DNA of 64,000 bases from Sordaria brevicollis (Eukaryota > Ascomycota > Sordariomycetes > Sordariales > Sordariaceae). The translations under genes were made by a program, and so were the position numbers. This document shows, piece after piece, positions 1 to 10,657 of the stretch. Under the pieces are notes generated by a model, which worked only from the letters and a program-made list of their open reading frames with translations, did no database searches and was not told the origin of the DNA. Position 1 is the first letter of the stretch; each line of letters begins with the position of its first letter. The stretch spans positions 2,819,001-2,883,000 of the forward strand of contig JAUTDP010000005.1 in assembly GCA_033439795.1 (NCBI GenBank), read 5' to 3'.

Positions 1-1934
1 ATTCTCCATGTCATTTTACCATGAATAATGAGCGAGTGTCCTGTCACTTGACCCGGCCGCTCAGGTGCACGGGCCCCCTGTTAGCTGGAAGCTACTTTCA
101 TCCCATGCAGTTGACGGGCAGTCATCGCACTTTTTGGAATTGTGCTGTGGTTTGCGGTGTTCGCTATTTTCATTTCATCACATCCAGCTCAGGATGCGCT
201 AGCGTTCGTCTTCAAATGAATTTTTACTCTAATACATCCTCCGCGACGCAGTCTCAAAAGCCGTTCCTTCCTCCCTCTACGTGAGGAAGAGAACAACAAC
301 TGACTGCAAAAAATTGGGCAGCACAACTACCATTGAAAAAGGGGTGGCTCGGCATCACTCGGTGCTTTACCTCTTCACCAAGGGAAGAAGTGCCACCTGT
401 TTATTTTTCAGGTCTTCCCAGCCTGATTGGAGTCGCAATTGTAATAATATTGAAACGCTATACCATCAGGACGTTTTTTGCCTCTGACAAACCATCTGTG
501 ACATGATACAAATGTCTACCTAGTCCGTTTCTAGTTTACACTCATGTGTGCAGGTGTGTTTTTGCCTGGAAACTTGGATGACTCTAGAGTCACCACAAGC
601 TTTGCGACCAAACAAGATGATGATGACTCCCTATTATCAGTATAATACCCGCTCCGTCATTGTTGCGGTAGTTCAAATATCTGACTCAAGCCCAACAACT
701 TCAAGTTCATCTAGTTGCTCTCAGTCGCTGACTATCAAGATGTGGGCTGTCTTGTTGTCTAGAAGAATTCAAGCCCGACTTGAATGTAATCCGACTGAAT
801 TCTTCCCTTAGCGATGGAACACTTGAAGAGCCCGGAATAATCTGCTCATTGTCTGGGTTCATGTTTCGCCAGCAAAATGATCCAAAACACAGATGCGGTG
901 AAAGTCGATGACATCCGGATTTCACTGAGACTGTATACCTATTTTCGGAAGTCACAATCACATGTCATACAGGAGGTCTGGCTGAGCAAAGTCACGATTG
1001 TCGCCAGCTTGAAGAAGTCAATGGCGCGGAAATGTTTTTTTACCCCTGAGCAGTGCATTAATGGACTTGCACTGATTGAGGAACGTTTTAGCGGCTTCCG
1101 GGGGTTTGTTACAGGGCATTTACAGCGGGCGGGCTGTTGGTGGAGTATTGCCACAGCCAATGACCGATGGTAACTCGGAGAACCCGACCTCATATATGTC
1201 CTCCTGGCTCTGGTGTGTCGAATCATTAGCAAAACCTTGGAAATATTTCCATCATAAAGATGAATGATTGTTGATTCATTTTCTGATCATACAAAACGTG
1301 CAACAGACGTTAAAAACTCAATCATGTTGAGTGTCTGGCTGCAGCTCCTGGCCATTTTCTTGCGCACAGTGTGAAAAGGCTTGGCAGTTGAGTCAGGGGC
1401 CGAGAAGCAGCCCCTCGTTGTCCAAGAAGAATTTGAACTTTGTAACAAAACTAAGGAGATTGGAGGCTGACATTCCTAGACTGTAAGATGTGGTGTTATG
1501 AGCTTGCCTAGACCGGCTGACTACCACCTAACCACTTTATTCTGGGCTTTTTTGTTGCTCGGCGCTCTTCTTCCCCGTTTCTCCTGGTGTTTTGCTACAC
1601 AGTGCAAATTTCCAACCATTGCAAATTTCCAACCATTGCACGCTGTCGGAAAGTCACAAAGTCAGATATCGTCAACTCTCGCTGGTAATATCTAAAGCTG
1701 AAGCAGGTAGACGCATTGTCAACTTCCACGATCTTCATTCCAACGAAAGGGTGTACCAAATGGCTTACACATGGTTTTCTGCATCCACTCTCTGATGAGT
1801 TTTGATCTCGGTTTTTACGTCGTTGTTACACACGTCCACACCAAGGGGAGGGTGATGTTCAATGTAGAGGCTGGTGAAGCCAGCTTGTTTCCATGCATCA
1901 AGAGTGTATGATACACTTTCCATGTCCTAGGTTG
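1..1934. other. Intergenic, no gene supported
   Basis: I find no reading frame with convincing composition or homology here; the short frames overlap on both strands. The only structure seen is a perfect 17-bp direct repeat, GCAAATTTCCAACCATT, at 1604-1620 and 1621-1637. Confidence 0.5.
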
Positions 1935-1942
1935 TTCGAATT

Positions 1943-2545
1943 GAGAAAACCTCAACGCACTCCAAACAATTCTACGTTCACTCTAAGACCCATAATGACA
2001 GCTGACATGTAAACTTGGCAGTTTTATATAGTAAAATCTGGTTTTCTCATGTCATTTATCATCCCTGCAATTTAACAAGCGAGCTGGGACCGCTAATGTC
2101 GTGATAATTCCATGGTGTTGTGACATGAAATCTCAATATCTGCAGTCACACATCCCGCATATGCCGTTTTAAGCTCTAAAATCCTCCCTTCTTTAATTTT
2201 TATCTGGGTGGTGTTGTTCTGGGTGGTGTTGTTCTGGGTAGTATTATTCTGGGTGGTATTATTCTAAGTGGTGTTATTCTGGGTGGTGTTGTTCTGGGTG
2301 GTATTATTATAATTTAGTAATGCAATAGAAACAGGGGAAATTCTCAAGTCTAGCATGCTCGAAATTTTCAAAATCGCTGTACGAGATGTTGCGCAATGAT
2401 TCGTGCATGAAACTGGAGTATTTTCACGGGTAAAAGTGGGTTTTGAGATGTCGAGTGTCATGGCCCGCCATCGCCTGTCAAAGCGCCTGTCAGGATGGGT
2501 CTTAGAGTGTAGGTAGAATTCCTTAGAGTGCGTTGAGGTTTTCTC
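1943..2545. mobile_element. Non-autonomous DNA transposon (MITE-like) with long TIRs
   Basis: About 54-bp imperfect terminal inverted repeats lie at 1943-1996 and 2492-2545; both read GAGAAAACCTCAACGCACTC inward. The element is flanked by a perfect 8-bp duplication, TTCGAATT, at 1935-1942 and 2546-2553. No transposase frame is present, so it would need one in trans. The long TIR and GAG terminus suggest a Mutator-like family; the 8-bp duplication also allows hAT. A seven-unit minisatellite lies inside. The boundaries are seen directly; the superfamily is inference. Confidence 0.8.
2204..2308. repeat. 15-bp minisatellite, 7 units
   Basis: Seven contiguous 15-bp units of consensus CTGGGTGGTGTTGTT, with a few G/A and C/T differences between units. 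It lies wholly inside the TIR element 1943-2545. Confidence 0.9.
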
Positions 2546-2608
2546 TTCGAATTCATACCCGAAGCGGTAACCGGCCCAAGGCCAATCGCAAAACTGCTAC
2601 TTCCCTGG

Positions 2609-2616
2609 TATAAGAG
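2609..2616 (+). promoter_or_regulatory. Possible TATA box of copy 1
   Basis: TATAAGAG lies about 140 bp upstream of the first ATG (2757) of copy 1, just after the transposon. Position and sequence fit a core promoter, but no transcription start can be read from sequence. Confidence 0.35.
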
Positions 2617-2756
2617 TGAGTGTAGAACTCCTCTTCGGGAGAAAGTTTTCTTCCTTGTCTACCACTACAGCAGATATCGACTCAAAGGCAACCAGTATTG
2701 AGCGTCTATCCTAGCCAAAGTGGCCCACCTGCCAACTCTTTCTCAAAGTCTTCGAT

Positions 2757-3537
2757 ATGGCTGACAAGACTTCAACGAACATGAACACATCTTCGCAGAG
2801 AGCTGCCCCTGAGTCTAGTGGGCTCGACGCTGAGGACTTGAATACGTACCTAACGTTAACCTCTGCTAACACTTCCCCTGACTCTCTCTCCGCCTCCGTG
2901 ATGTAGTTCCTCCATCCCTCTAACCGTGAAGTAGAGATTTGCTAACTCCATGAACAGAAGTCTCCCAGCTCAAGACAACGCCGAGCAGTCCCAGGACATC
3001 AACATGCAGCCCCCTGCATACTGCAGCGACCCCTTCAACCCCATCCACTACGAGCACGTCGATAACCCCAATCTCGAGGATGTCATCGGAGACCGCCCAG
3101 AATCCTTCTTCACATCCCCCTTGCCCAAAGAAGCGGCGTTCCTCGACCATCCTGCCGTCAGGCTCATCCTCGACAACCCATTTGAGTCACTCGCTAACCC
3201 ACAGGAAGCCATCGACGCAGCCAACGCCCTCCTCGACGCACACCATGGTCCATGCAGCCGTTCAATCAATGGTGAGCAATGCACTCGCTTCCGCTAGAAG
3301 CAGGATGCGAGGCTTTGCGTACACCACTTGCTGAAGGCGCCGAACCTCGAGACGCAGTATGAGATCATTCACCGGAAGGTGCTCGGTTTTGGAACGTGTT
3401 CGACAGATTTCATGTTGACGCCAAAAGAGGAGGAGAAGCTTTGCTTCAGGTGTAGGGAGAGGATCAGGAGTCGGGAGGAGAGGTGGGCTGAATGGGTGGC
3501 GAAGAGACGCCAGGCTGTTATCGCCAAAAAGGAGTGA
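2757..3537 (+). CDS. UAG-interrupted Cys/His family, group A copy 1
   Basis: Unrecognised family; function unknown. ATG 2757 opens MADKTSTNMNTSS. A likely intron, GTACCT (2846) to AACAG (2957), with a TTGCTAAC branch site, joins it in phase to the main exon. The HPAV module (HPAVRLIL...AIDAANALLDAHH) ends in C...C-TRFR, then an in-frame TAG at 3295-3297. The frame stays open for 79 more codons to TGA 3535-3537 and carries C-x2-H, a 23-residue spacer, then C-S-T-D and C-F-R-C. The second Cys of the third knuckle is Asp, so metal binding may be weakened in this most divergent copy. Short form 142 aa, extended form 222 aa. The first exon and intron are inferred; the rest is direct. The C-terminus is basic and Arg/Lys-rich. 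Confidence 0.65.
3295..3297 (+). other. Conserved in-frame UAG, copy 1
   Basis: This TAG aligns with the internal TAG of the other copies. The A is the last base of a 5-nt loop in a perfect 5-bp hairpin, GCTTC (3287-3291), CGCTA, GAAGC (3297-3301). The codon after it is AAG, as in several paralogues. Confidence 0.7.
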
Positions 3538-5011
3538 TTTCGTGAAAGACTCGGTGTAGGAAAAATGGCAACTGGAGAGTCCGAAAGACAGTACTTAGGA
3601 TTGGGCTTATGAACGAAGAAAGGAGCATGGGATGGGACTACTCGAGGACATATAGAGAGAAAGAGGTTGATCTACCGCATAATAGCTCCAGGTACCAAGG
3701 GACGGGAAATAACGTTACCTACCTTCAGGAATCTTTGTAAACCACCGGTGCTGGCTGACCATGACACTTGCGTTTGTCGTACCATTGCCTTTGGTGACGT
3801 TCTATGTCGCCGGTCCTTTCTTTACCTCAGAGGTGCTGAGCTCACCTTTGTTCCACCTCGTCGCCTGTATCTCCTTCCTTTCTAGATTCCAGTCGAGATA
3901 CAGAACACAAAGCCATTGTTCCAACCGGTGGGTAAGCCAAGAAGCTCGCTAGCCCGGATTGACACCTTTGTCTTCGACAAAGAACCAGCAACGAGGACTC
4001 TACAGCTTCCTTCTTTGTTTCGGGAAGTACCTGCCAGAGCCGACAAGTCTCTACCGTTATCCATCTCCTGTGCATTCTCTCTCCCACTGCTCCTCCGCCG
4101 TTCGCGCTGAGAAGATGTCCGCCTTTCCAACTTCACGACCTGCTGCAGACACTGTCCAAAATCACCCTTCTGCTTGTTCCGAATTTTCCACGTCACCTTG
4201 GGAATGATGCGCGTCATCATTGTATAGAGCAATATCACCGCGAGACGTGATAGCGTCAGTGTCACTGGTGCCGTCTGCCCCTGTCCCATCAAGTAGAGGT
4301 ACACACGCGAGCCACCGGCCCGTTAAGCCACATCCTGTCAAAGCAGAGCCCAACAGCTGGGACACAGTATTCTCCAGAGCTCCTTTGGTACCTCTAGGTA
4401 CCGTTTCTAGTCCGGCAACAGGCCTTGTGACTTGTAAGTGACCGAAGAAGGCTAGTGTCTGCCCCTGCTCGGCCGAGAAGGTACCTTCGTCTGTCTTGCC
4501 GGCTGGGAACAACCGGCTGCATTCCGCGCCACACTTTTCTTTGGACAGCACAGCAAGAGCAAGCTAAACGAGTCCCAAAACTGAACCATACTCCCTTCGA
4601 TACGTACCTCATTTCCTGATTAGGACAAGCGGGTCCAGTGTCCAGCGCTGTGACGAAAATATACAAGTGGGTCTCCGGCCATTGACCCCGGACACTCAAA
4701 GATGCACTTTCCGTTTCAGTCGCCTCCCCACATATCGAAGCAGGAGCATACTGGGACGTATCCTATCAGGCACACTTTCCTTCCAACGCATCCAGTGCAG
4801 GCAATTGCGCCCAACACAGCTATCCAAGCATTGAGTCAACCCACGTTGTGCAGGACACCGCGCCCAGGAAGTTGTTCCACGACAGTCCCAGCGGCAACCG
4901 ACTACACCGTCCAACGCCGAAGATATTGCGCCTGCTGCAGTTTGACCCCTTGCTACCGGATACTGCATCACGACAAACCCGATAAGGTCTCCCATCTTTC
5001 AAGCAAGAGCT
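3538..5011. other. Intergenic / leader region before copy 2
   Basis: Many overlapping short frames on both strands, none with family similarity or coding-like composition. The part from about 4.0 kb is C/T-rich like the leaders of other copies, so some is probably 5' leader of copy 2. Short GGTACC-type palindromes occur near 4390-4402. I see no gene. Confidence 0.4.
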
Positions 5012-5580
5012 ATGGCGCCCCGTAATAGGAACAAGGCGCCAATTTCTGGCGGGAGCCAGGGCCTCCCCCCTCACCATGCTCCTGTTGACCAGATCAGCAA
5101 CGAACAGCAAATCCACCTGCCCCTGCCCCTGCCCCTGGCGAGGACGAGCAAGAGGTGGAGGCACCCCAGCCTATTCCACATCCCCAAGCGAACCATCCCG
5201 CTGTCGTCGCCCTTCAGGATGTCGGACACAGAATGGATCCCGAGATGGCCCTGCCCATCATCCGCGGTGCAGAGGATATCTTGTTCGCTCGCCACGCCCA
5301 GTGCCGCGCTATCCAGGGCTGGGATGACAATGGTGTGGGCCAACGATGCACCGCGCGCGTTTGGACGGCGACCCGTGGCCGGTTGTGTCTCGGCCATCTG
5401 AGAACGAGGATCAGCCTGGGACATCGGGTTGGTATCCTCATGCAAAAGGCTCGCGGCGAGGGAATCTGCTCGGGCTGCTACCGTCCGACACCCCTTGACG
5501 ACGGCCGGTTGTGCGGAGTTTGTAGGCCGCAGCAAGCCGAAGACGCGAGCCACACCCAAGAGACGGTTTGGCGGTTGTAA
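5012..5580 (+). pseudogene. Group A copy 2: TGG replaces the internal UAG; one frameshift
   Basis: The N-terminus starts at ATG 5012 (MAPRNRNKAPISGG) but is one base out of frame with the domain half; the shift falls near 5105-5115, just before the Pro/Ala-rich stretch, and no intron signals are visible there. The downstream frame encodes ANHPAVVALQDV, a helical segment ending H-x2-C, then QRCTAR-V-W. That Trp (TGG, 5362-5364) is exactly where every comparable copy has TAG. The frame continues without interruption: C-L-G-H, spacer, C-S-G-C, C-G-V-C, ending at TAA 5578-5580. All domain cysteines are intact. It could be a recent pseudogene, or functional if the indel is a sequencing error. It shows what an uninterrupted family member looks like. 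Confidence 0.65.
5362..5364 (+). other. TGG codon at the position of the conserved UAG
   Basis: In the frame CAA CGA TGC ACC GCG CGC GTT TGG, Trp occupies the site of the internal stop of the other copies (pattern C-T-A-R-A-stop). One A/G difference separates the two states, the same change made by A-to-I editing. Confidence 0.75.
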
Positions 5581-6729
5581 TGTACGCACTGAAAGTTGTG
5601 ATGATGGAACCATGATTTGTCGTCAAAAGCGATTATCCGTGCTTTGGCGCCTTGGGAGATGGATGGGTCTGTACTTCAATGACAAAGAGGGTCGGAGATT
5701 GGAGGCACGGAATTTGGCTTCGATATTTGAGCGACTCAAAGATTTCAAGTACGTGCAAATCACCGAGATTCGGTACTCCCAACTGTTGGTCTACCTGTAT
5801 TACCGCACTCACGTTAACACTGTCTGATGCTCAATCTCGCTTCCCGAACTCGGGCAGGGAGCTCTTAGTTCTATCTGCTCTACACCACAACACACTCAAC
5901 AACACCTAGGAGGAAGTAGCAAGGACTATCCCACCAAACCATTGGGGGAAGAATAAAAATCTGGGGACCGTCAAGGCTATTATGGGCAGAGGGGAGGCTT
6001 TGTAGGACAGAAAATGGAGAAAACATGGGAAGATGAAACTTACCAAAAGCAAGTGTCCGGGAAACCCCGGACAGCCCAATCTGGGAATGGTGTAAATATA
6101 ACCTTCCATGCACCCTGTAGCCATAGCCTCCAACCCAGCATGACACCAATTCTCTTCCAGACCGTATCTTCTTTATAACTCTTTCCATCCTCGTATATGT
6201 GGCGAGATGTGATGTTGTCGACCGTCTTCAACCTACGCATCGGCAATTTCACATGTGACCGTGCTTCTCACATTTCGAGATCACATAAGGCAAACGGCGA
6301 GGGAGAGCGTAGAGCGTTTGACTGGAGTAAAGAGAGATCGAGAGGATTGAAACCCGGAGCAACGGGACATGAACAGTGCCAAACAGCAAGAAGCAGCTGG
6401 CAAATTTGGAAGTACATTCACCAGTACAACTAGCATGGAAACCACTTTTTCTGGAGTGAGGGCGGCTTTTGACCGTTGTAGCAGAGCGCAGGTGGGTCCT
6501 CGACAACCCAAAATCTCCACCCGCTTTTCCCACTTTCCGCCAATCATTACGAGACGTCAGCTTCCGACACACTTTCCTCGTTATTTACATCTCTTCTTAC
6601 GCTGATAGGGAAACGCATGCAAACCCGCCATGTCTCCGAATCAGAGCAATTGCCAATCCGCCACGAAGTGAGTTCTTTCTGCACTTTCTCCCGTCGTCCG
6701 CCTGTCTGAAAGATGCCTCCCCACGATCC
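5581..6729. other. 3' flank of copy 2 and leader of copy 3
   Basis: Noncoding as far as I can see, apart from the hairpin-pair repeat at 6057-6131. Open frames here have no family similarity. The frame of copy 3 is open back to 6469, but nothing upstream of 6730 resembles a family N-terminus. Confidence 0.45.
6057..6131 (+). ncRNA. Repeated structured 3' element, occurrence 1
   Basis: Two adjacent hairpins can form: CCGG...CCGG (6057-6060 with 6067-6070) and CCC...GGG (6075-6077 with 6083-6085). They are joined by ACAG and followed by AATGGTGTA. The same layout recurs downstream of copies 3 and 4b with different loops. It lies about 480 bp after copy 2. It may be a 3' UTR motif, a short interspersed element, or simply duplicated flank. 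Confidence 0.45.
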
Positions 6730-8052
6730 ATGAAGAGCGCTAACATGCAGCTCAGCGCCCCTTATGGCAACCATATCTTTTCGGCCAATCACGGAAACCA
6801 GCCCTACAATGACCAACCTGCCCCTGGCCATGATGGTCAGCCATTCCCGTCCGTTGCAACCTCATCTGCTACACCTCATTCTCAGATTCCGCTTCCTCAT
6901 GCACCCGATTTGACCATGAACACTGGAGATGGCCGCGTCCCCCAGAGTGTCAACCTGGCATCGATCCCCATTGATCCTGCTCTGTTTGATCTGTTCCAAG
7001 ACGATGCGGTTCAAGACGATGCCGCTCAACACACTGGCCATCGCGATCCGTCTATCCATCATCCTGGACATCACGCAGGTCCCCAGCGGTCTGATGCCAA
7101 CTTCCCTCCCGTGGCTAGGATGGAAGATCAGCCTGACTACCACGGAGGGATGGCAGGAAACCATCCCGGCAACCTGAATCCTGAGAACGCCGTGCCATTC
7201 GGTGGAGAGTCTCCCGCTGGACCGAACGCACCTCCCGCTGGACAAGATTCGATTTACCAAAGTATCAACTTTCCCGTTTCTGGACAGCAGCTCCTTCACC
7301 AGTTGGGTAGCCTCCAGGACGCCGGCCAGGCCCACGCCAACAACCAGCACTTGAACCAGTATGACTACGTGGACGAGGCTCATCACCAGTTCAATGACGA
7401 GGTATATGGCGAGCAGTCATACGGCAACCAGCATGTCGACAACCAGCTTCACAACGACGACCAGCTGATTAACGACGACCAGCTGATTAACGACGACCAG
7501 CCGATTAACGACGGCCAGATTGTCAACCCAGAGCAAGTCAACCCAGGCCAGCCGGTCATGAACCACCACGGCATGCAACCTATGGATGTTCAAGGTCAGG
7601 ACAACCAGGAGGACCAAATGCAACTCGACATCCCCGTCCTCGACGAGTCCGACAACGACTCCGAAGAAGAGGTTGCGCCTCCTACACCCCATCCCGAGGA
7701 AAATCACCCTGCCGTACTCGCTCTTAACGACATCCAACCTGGCACAGACGCCGAGGAGATTCTCTTTCATATCAGAGAGGCCGGCGACGTCTTGTTCGCA
7801 GGACACAGTCAGTGCAAGCGTAAAGTTGTTGAAGATGATGGCGAGGAACGCCAGTGCACCGCTCGCGCCTAGAGGGCTCGTCGCGGCTGGTATTGCATCA
7901 GCCACTTGGGCAACAGGATGAGTCTGAACCGCCAGGTGGGAGCTCTGGTCCGCAAGGCTCGTGGAGAGGGCACTTGTTCGGGGTGCTATGCCGCTACTCC
8001 ATATGACGACGGAAGGCTTTGCGTTGGTTGCCACCCTCCTGGTGCTAACTAG
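6730..8052 (+). CDS. UAG-interrupted Cys/His family, group A copy 3
   Basis: Largest copy. I choose ATG 6730 (MKSANMQLS); ATG 6745 is possible. About 310 residues of Asn/Gln/His/Pro/Asp-rich, low-complexity sequence include a four-unit 6-residue repeat near DDQLIN, then an acidic patch (DESDNDSEEE). The module ENHPAVLALNDI...GDVLFAGHSQC follows, then R-Q-C-T-A-R-A and TAG at 7870-7872. The frame continues 59 codons: C-I-S-H, 23-residue spacer, C-S-G-C, C-V-G-C, ending at TAG 8050-8052. All Cys/His positions are intact. Short form 380 aa, extended 440 aa. The acidic, disordered N-terminus with a small C-terminal metal module suggests a scaffold or nuclear protein, but that is inference only. 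Function unknown. Confidence 0.75.
7453..7524 (+). repeat. 18-bp in-frame tandem repeat in copy 3
   Basis: Units of AACGACGACCAGCTGATT at 7453-7470 and 7471-7488, then 7489-7506 (one change) and 7507-7524 (more diverged). Each adds six residues (NDDQLI) without shifting the frame. Confidence 0.9.
7870..7872 (+). other. Conserved in-frame UAG, copy 3
   Basis: Same place as in the other copies, after C-T-A-R-A. It lies in a 14-nt loop closed by a 5-bp stem TCGCG/CGCGG (7863-7867 with 7882-7886, one G-U pair). The following codon is AGG. Confidence 0.75.
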
Positions 8053-8346
8053 GTTGAGATGGGTACGGGGTATTCGTGGCGGAGTGCTTGCAGTGCGCGA
8101 TATGCGTCTGGTTGTGTCATTTCTTTTCATGCATCATGTTTCCTGCCCTCATTTGGGAGCTGCGCAAACATGGAGGCGAGTACATGACGCTTGTGTTGCT
8201 GCATGCGTTTGAGAAGGAAAGATGATTGAAAGGTCCCACCGGCTAGAGGTAGGTATCAAGGGGCGACGGGATGATAAGAGGAAAGTTCGAAGGAAAACAC
8301 AAAAGACGAAAAAAAGTGAAAAATAAAATCACAAAAAGAAAGCATG

Positions 8347-8434
8347 CCGGGTTACCGGACAGCCCCAAAAGGGGAATGGTGTAGTTATAGCTCGGGCTGG
8401 ACCCTGTGGCATTACAGCCACAGCCTCCTGCCAA
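8347..8434 (+). ncRNA. Repeated structured 3' element, occurrence 2
   Basis: Hairpins CCGG/CCGG (8347-8350 with 8355-8358) and CCCC/GGGG (8363-8366 with 8371-8374) flank ACAG and precede AATGGTGTA. A perfect 7-bp hairpin, CTGTGGC...GCCACAG, follows. Stem 2 is one pair longer than in occurrence 1, so both sides changed together. TGGTGTAGTTATAGC resembles a tRNA A-box, which raises a SINE origin; I see no convincing B-box. Confidence 0.45.
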
Positions 8435-8604
8435 ATAAGAGAAATCCCTTTGTGTCCAACTCATTGATTCCTGTTTCTGTGACTTTCTCCACTGTCACCT
8501 GTTTTGTTGTTGACGAAGTTGAACATCCGGACTCAACTCTTCATGACATCAATCTTCTTCCTTTCTTCCCACGTTTGATCCCAGTAATCTTTTGAGAATA
8601 TCTA

Positions 8605-9158
8605 GACACACACACGGTCAATTCTAACCGCACACACGGTCCATAGATAACCCTTACCCGCGCCCAGCTTGCCAGCTCCCTGCCAGCCATGACAGCTGCA
8701 TATGAAATCCCTGTTTTCCCCGCGTAAATACCCTAATCTCAATGTACGTTACATTTACGAATTTTTCTAGGGTCGTACAGACTTTGCGATTTTTTCCCGC
8801 ACACGGTCTCAACGTCGCAACCAATACAATAGCCCATTATGATTAGCGACGATAACGAAGAAATGGGGGGGGGGGGGGGGGGGGTTAGATGAAAAATAAG
8901 ACTGGTTGTGTTGGGATCCCAGCGTTATTGCGTTGTGTTGTGTTATGATCTTAGCGTTGTTGTGTTGTATTGTGTTTTATGTTATGCTCAACACCATGAA
9001 ATTATCACGAGTCTGGCGGTCTCGGCGTGCCTGTCAAAATTGCCAAGGATGCCATATAACACAAGAAAACCCGATTTTACCATACAAAACGGCCAAGATT
9101 ACATGTCAGTTGGCATTGGTGGGCCGTGTGTGCGTTTAGAATTGGCCGTGTGTGTGTC
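8605..9158. mobile_element. TIR element (MITE-like) with TA duplication
   Basis: About 48-bp inverted repeats start GACACACACACGG and continue through CAATTCTAA and CGCACACACGG at both ends (8605-8652 and 9111-9158). TA flanks both sides (8603-8604, 9159-9160), within a TCTAGA context. There is no transposase. A Tc1/mariner-like origin is plausible from the TA duplication but unproven. A 20-base G run lies inside. Confidence 0.7.
8865..8884 (+). repeat. Homopolymer G20
   Basis: Twenty consecutive G residues within the TIR element. It could form a G-quadruplex and is a likely place for assembly or length error. Confidence 0.85.
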
Positions 9159-9550
9159 TAGAATTTCCCAATCTTTTTATTGTCTTGGGGTTTGTGGGCA
9201 ATAACATCAAGGGGAGTAGCTCTCCTCTTCAGAACTCAGTCCGAGACAACTTTCCGAACAGAAGCAGACGTCTTGTAAGGCGCTTCGCCGGTGGCGCTTG
9301 GCCCCAGCCCATGGGAGCCGACAACGATACCGACATTGGTGAGTAGTGCTTTGTCCTGGTCACCGCAATGACGAACGAAACATCCATGGAAGCATTAACC
9401 AGCAGCATATCCACCAGGCTAACCATTCCAGCACGTCAACCAACAGTACTATAGATAGCAGTACCATACTCAATTGAGATCCAACCATTCAGTGACGGAT
9501 GAACATTCAGCCTGCCAACTAACACCATGTGAAAGACCGCCATCTGGATC

Positions 9551-10309
9551 ATGGAAACCACATTCCACAGGCAGTCTAGTCGACCTAGAACAAGCCAAGC
9601 TGAGCAACCAGCGCCAGCAACCGCTAAATATCGAAGCCCATTACCATCAGAAATTTCAAGTTCAAGTCGACAATCAACAAGCGGGAGCAGGCACACACGC
9701 TGCACTGGGTTTGAGACTCAGACCCAACGGTACCGTTCACGAGACACTCCAGTACGCCCTCGCCAACCAGGGCCAGAGGATTGCGATCCCTCACGAGCAG
9801 CGGAACCACCCTGCCGTTCGAATCCTCTTTGAAATCAACGCCCAACATGCTCAGCTTGCTCAGCCTATCCGGGAGGCTGATGAGGTTCTCTTAGCTACAA
9901 ACAGGAAGAACATGGCATTGAGCACCAATGCACTAGTCGGGCTTAGAAAGCAGGCAGGCGCACCCGGTCCTGCCTCCATCATTGTAGCAACAAAACGTCG
10001 ACGGCATGAAAGCTCAAGATCCTCCTCCAATTTGCCGAGGGAGAAGGAACATGCTCCGGTTGTTACCGGTGGATGCCAAAAGAGACAGGCCAGCTCTGCT
10101 GCTGGTGCAGAGCGGATGGCGTCGGCAAGCGCGCTCGCTTCCGCCTCCGTCGTCAGGAGGCGCAAGCTGCTGCTGCAGCTCAGGCGGCTGCGCAGGCGAC
10201 AGCTGAGGGGATTCCTGAGGCGGAGGGTCAACCGTTTGAGGAGAATGGTCAGGTCTTGGAGGGGGACGGCAGCCCTGGTGAGGACAATGCTCAGCAGGAT
10301 GACAATTAG
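9551..10309 (+). pseudogene. Group A copy 4, frameshifted, keeps the internal UAG
   Basis: A decayed member. The middle frame (shared with 9474-9900) encodes a Gln-rich leader, an R-P-N-G motif also seen near the start of copies 9 and 10 (A-P-N-G), then RNHPAVRILFEI...READEVLL. After about 9895 homology continues in another frame: H-Q-C-T-S-R-A, TAG 9944-9946, KAGRRTRSC, then an extra TGA at 10007-10009, then C-S-G-C, C-C-W-C, an Ala/Gln-rich tail, and TAG 10307-10309. ATG 9551 lies in a third frame, so at least two frame changes and one nonsense change are present. A probable 5' UTR intron at 9339-9405 suggests the locus was once transcribed. Damage was acquired independently of the conserved TAG. 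Confidence 0.65.
9944..9946 (+). other. Conserved in-frame UAG, pseudogene copy 4
   Basis: In frame with the downstream Cys module (10007 and 10073 are both in phase), after C-T-S-R-A and before K-A-G. A GCTT[AGA]AAGC mini-hairpin places the A in a 3-nt loop. Confidence 0.65.
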
Positions 10310-10657
10310 GAAGCTTCTCTGGACCCCGGCAACATCTTGAACCATGTGGACCATGGCTGAGGTAGATCATCGCCGTCGTACCTTTGGCCGAAACTGGTGC
10401 ACGGCTTCAAGTCGTTTCCGAGGCTTTGAAGCAAGTAGACGCACACAGTGGCAGGCCCTTTGTCATGCTGTCTGCCAACTTGTTACGTTCTCAGTCGGAG
10501 TTCGATAACACCTGGTGCATCCAGTGGCAAGGACATACCGATAAGGCCTGGGGTTCCTCCTAAGGGGAGGGAAGTGGCACTCACCTCCAAGTGTCCGTAA
10601 CGGGTTGTTCACAACTGGAGAAAGGAGGGGAGGACAGAAGGGCGGAAGGGACGAAGG

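Larger units (their letters stand above)
8053..9550. other. 3' flank of copy 3 and leader of copy 4
   Basis: No gene seen. It contains the structured repeat (8347-8434), a TIR element (8605-9158) and a probable 5' UTR intron of copy 4: GTGAGT at 9339 to AGCAG at 9405 (67 bp), with a CATTAACC branch-like site. Confidence 0.45.

Noticed and set aside
3882..4304. 140-codon - strand frame and other long frames at 4.1-5.6 kb on the - strand
   Set aside because: They overlap the leader and the antisense of copy 2, with no recognisable domain; best explained as shadows of C/T-rich or coding sequence.
6469..6729. Upstream extension of copy 3 to 6469
   Set aside because: The frame is open by chance; the extra 87 codons have no similarity to any family N-terminus, and later ATGs fit better.
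7417..8130. 237-codon - strand frame opposite copy 3
   Set aside because: It is antisense to the repeat-rich coding region of copy 3; its Val/Leu repeats mirror the + strand codons.
8347..8434. tRNA gene
   Set aside because: There is an A-box-like segment but no matching B-box, anticodon arm or acceptor stem.
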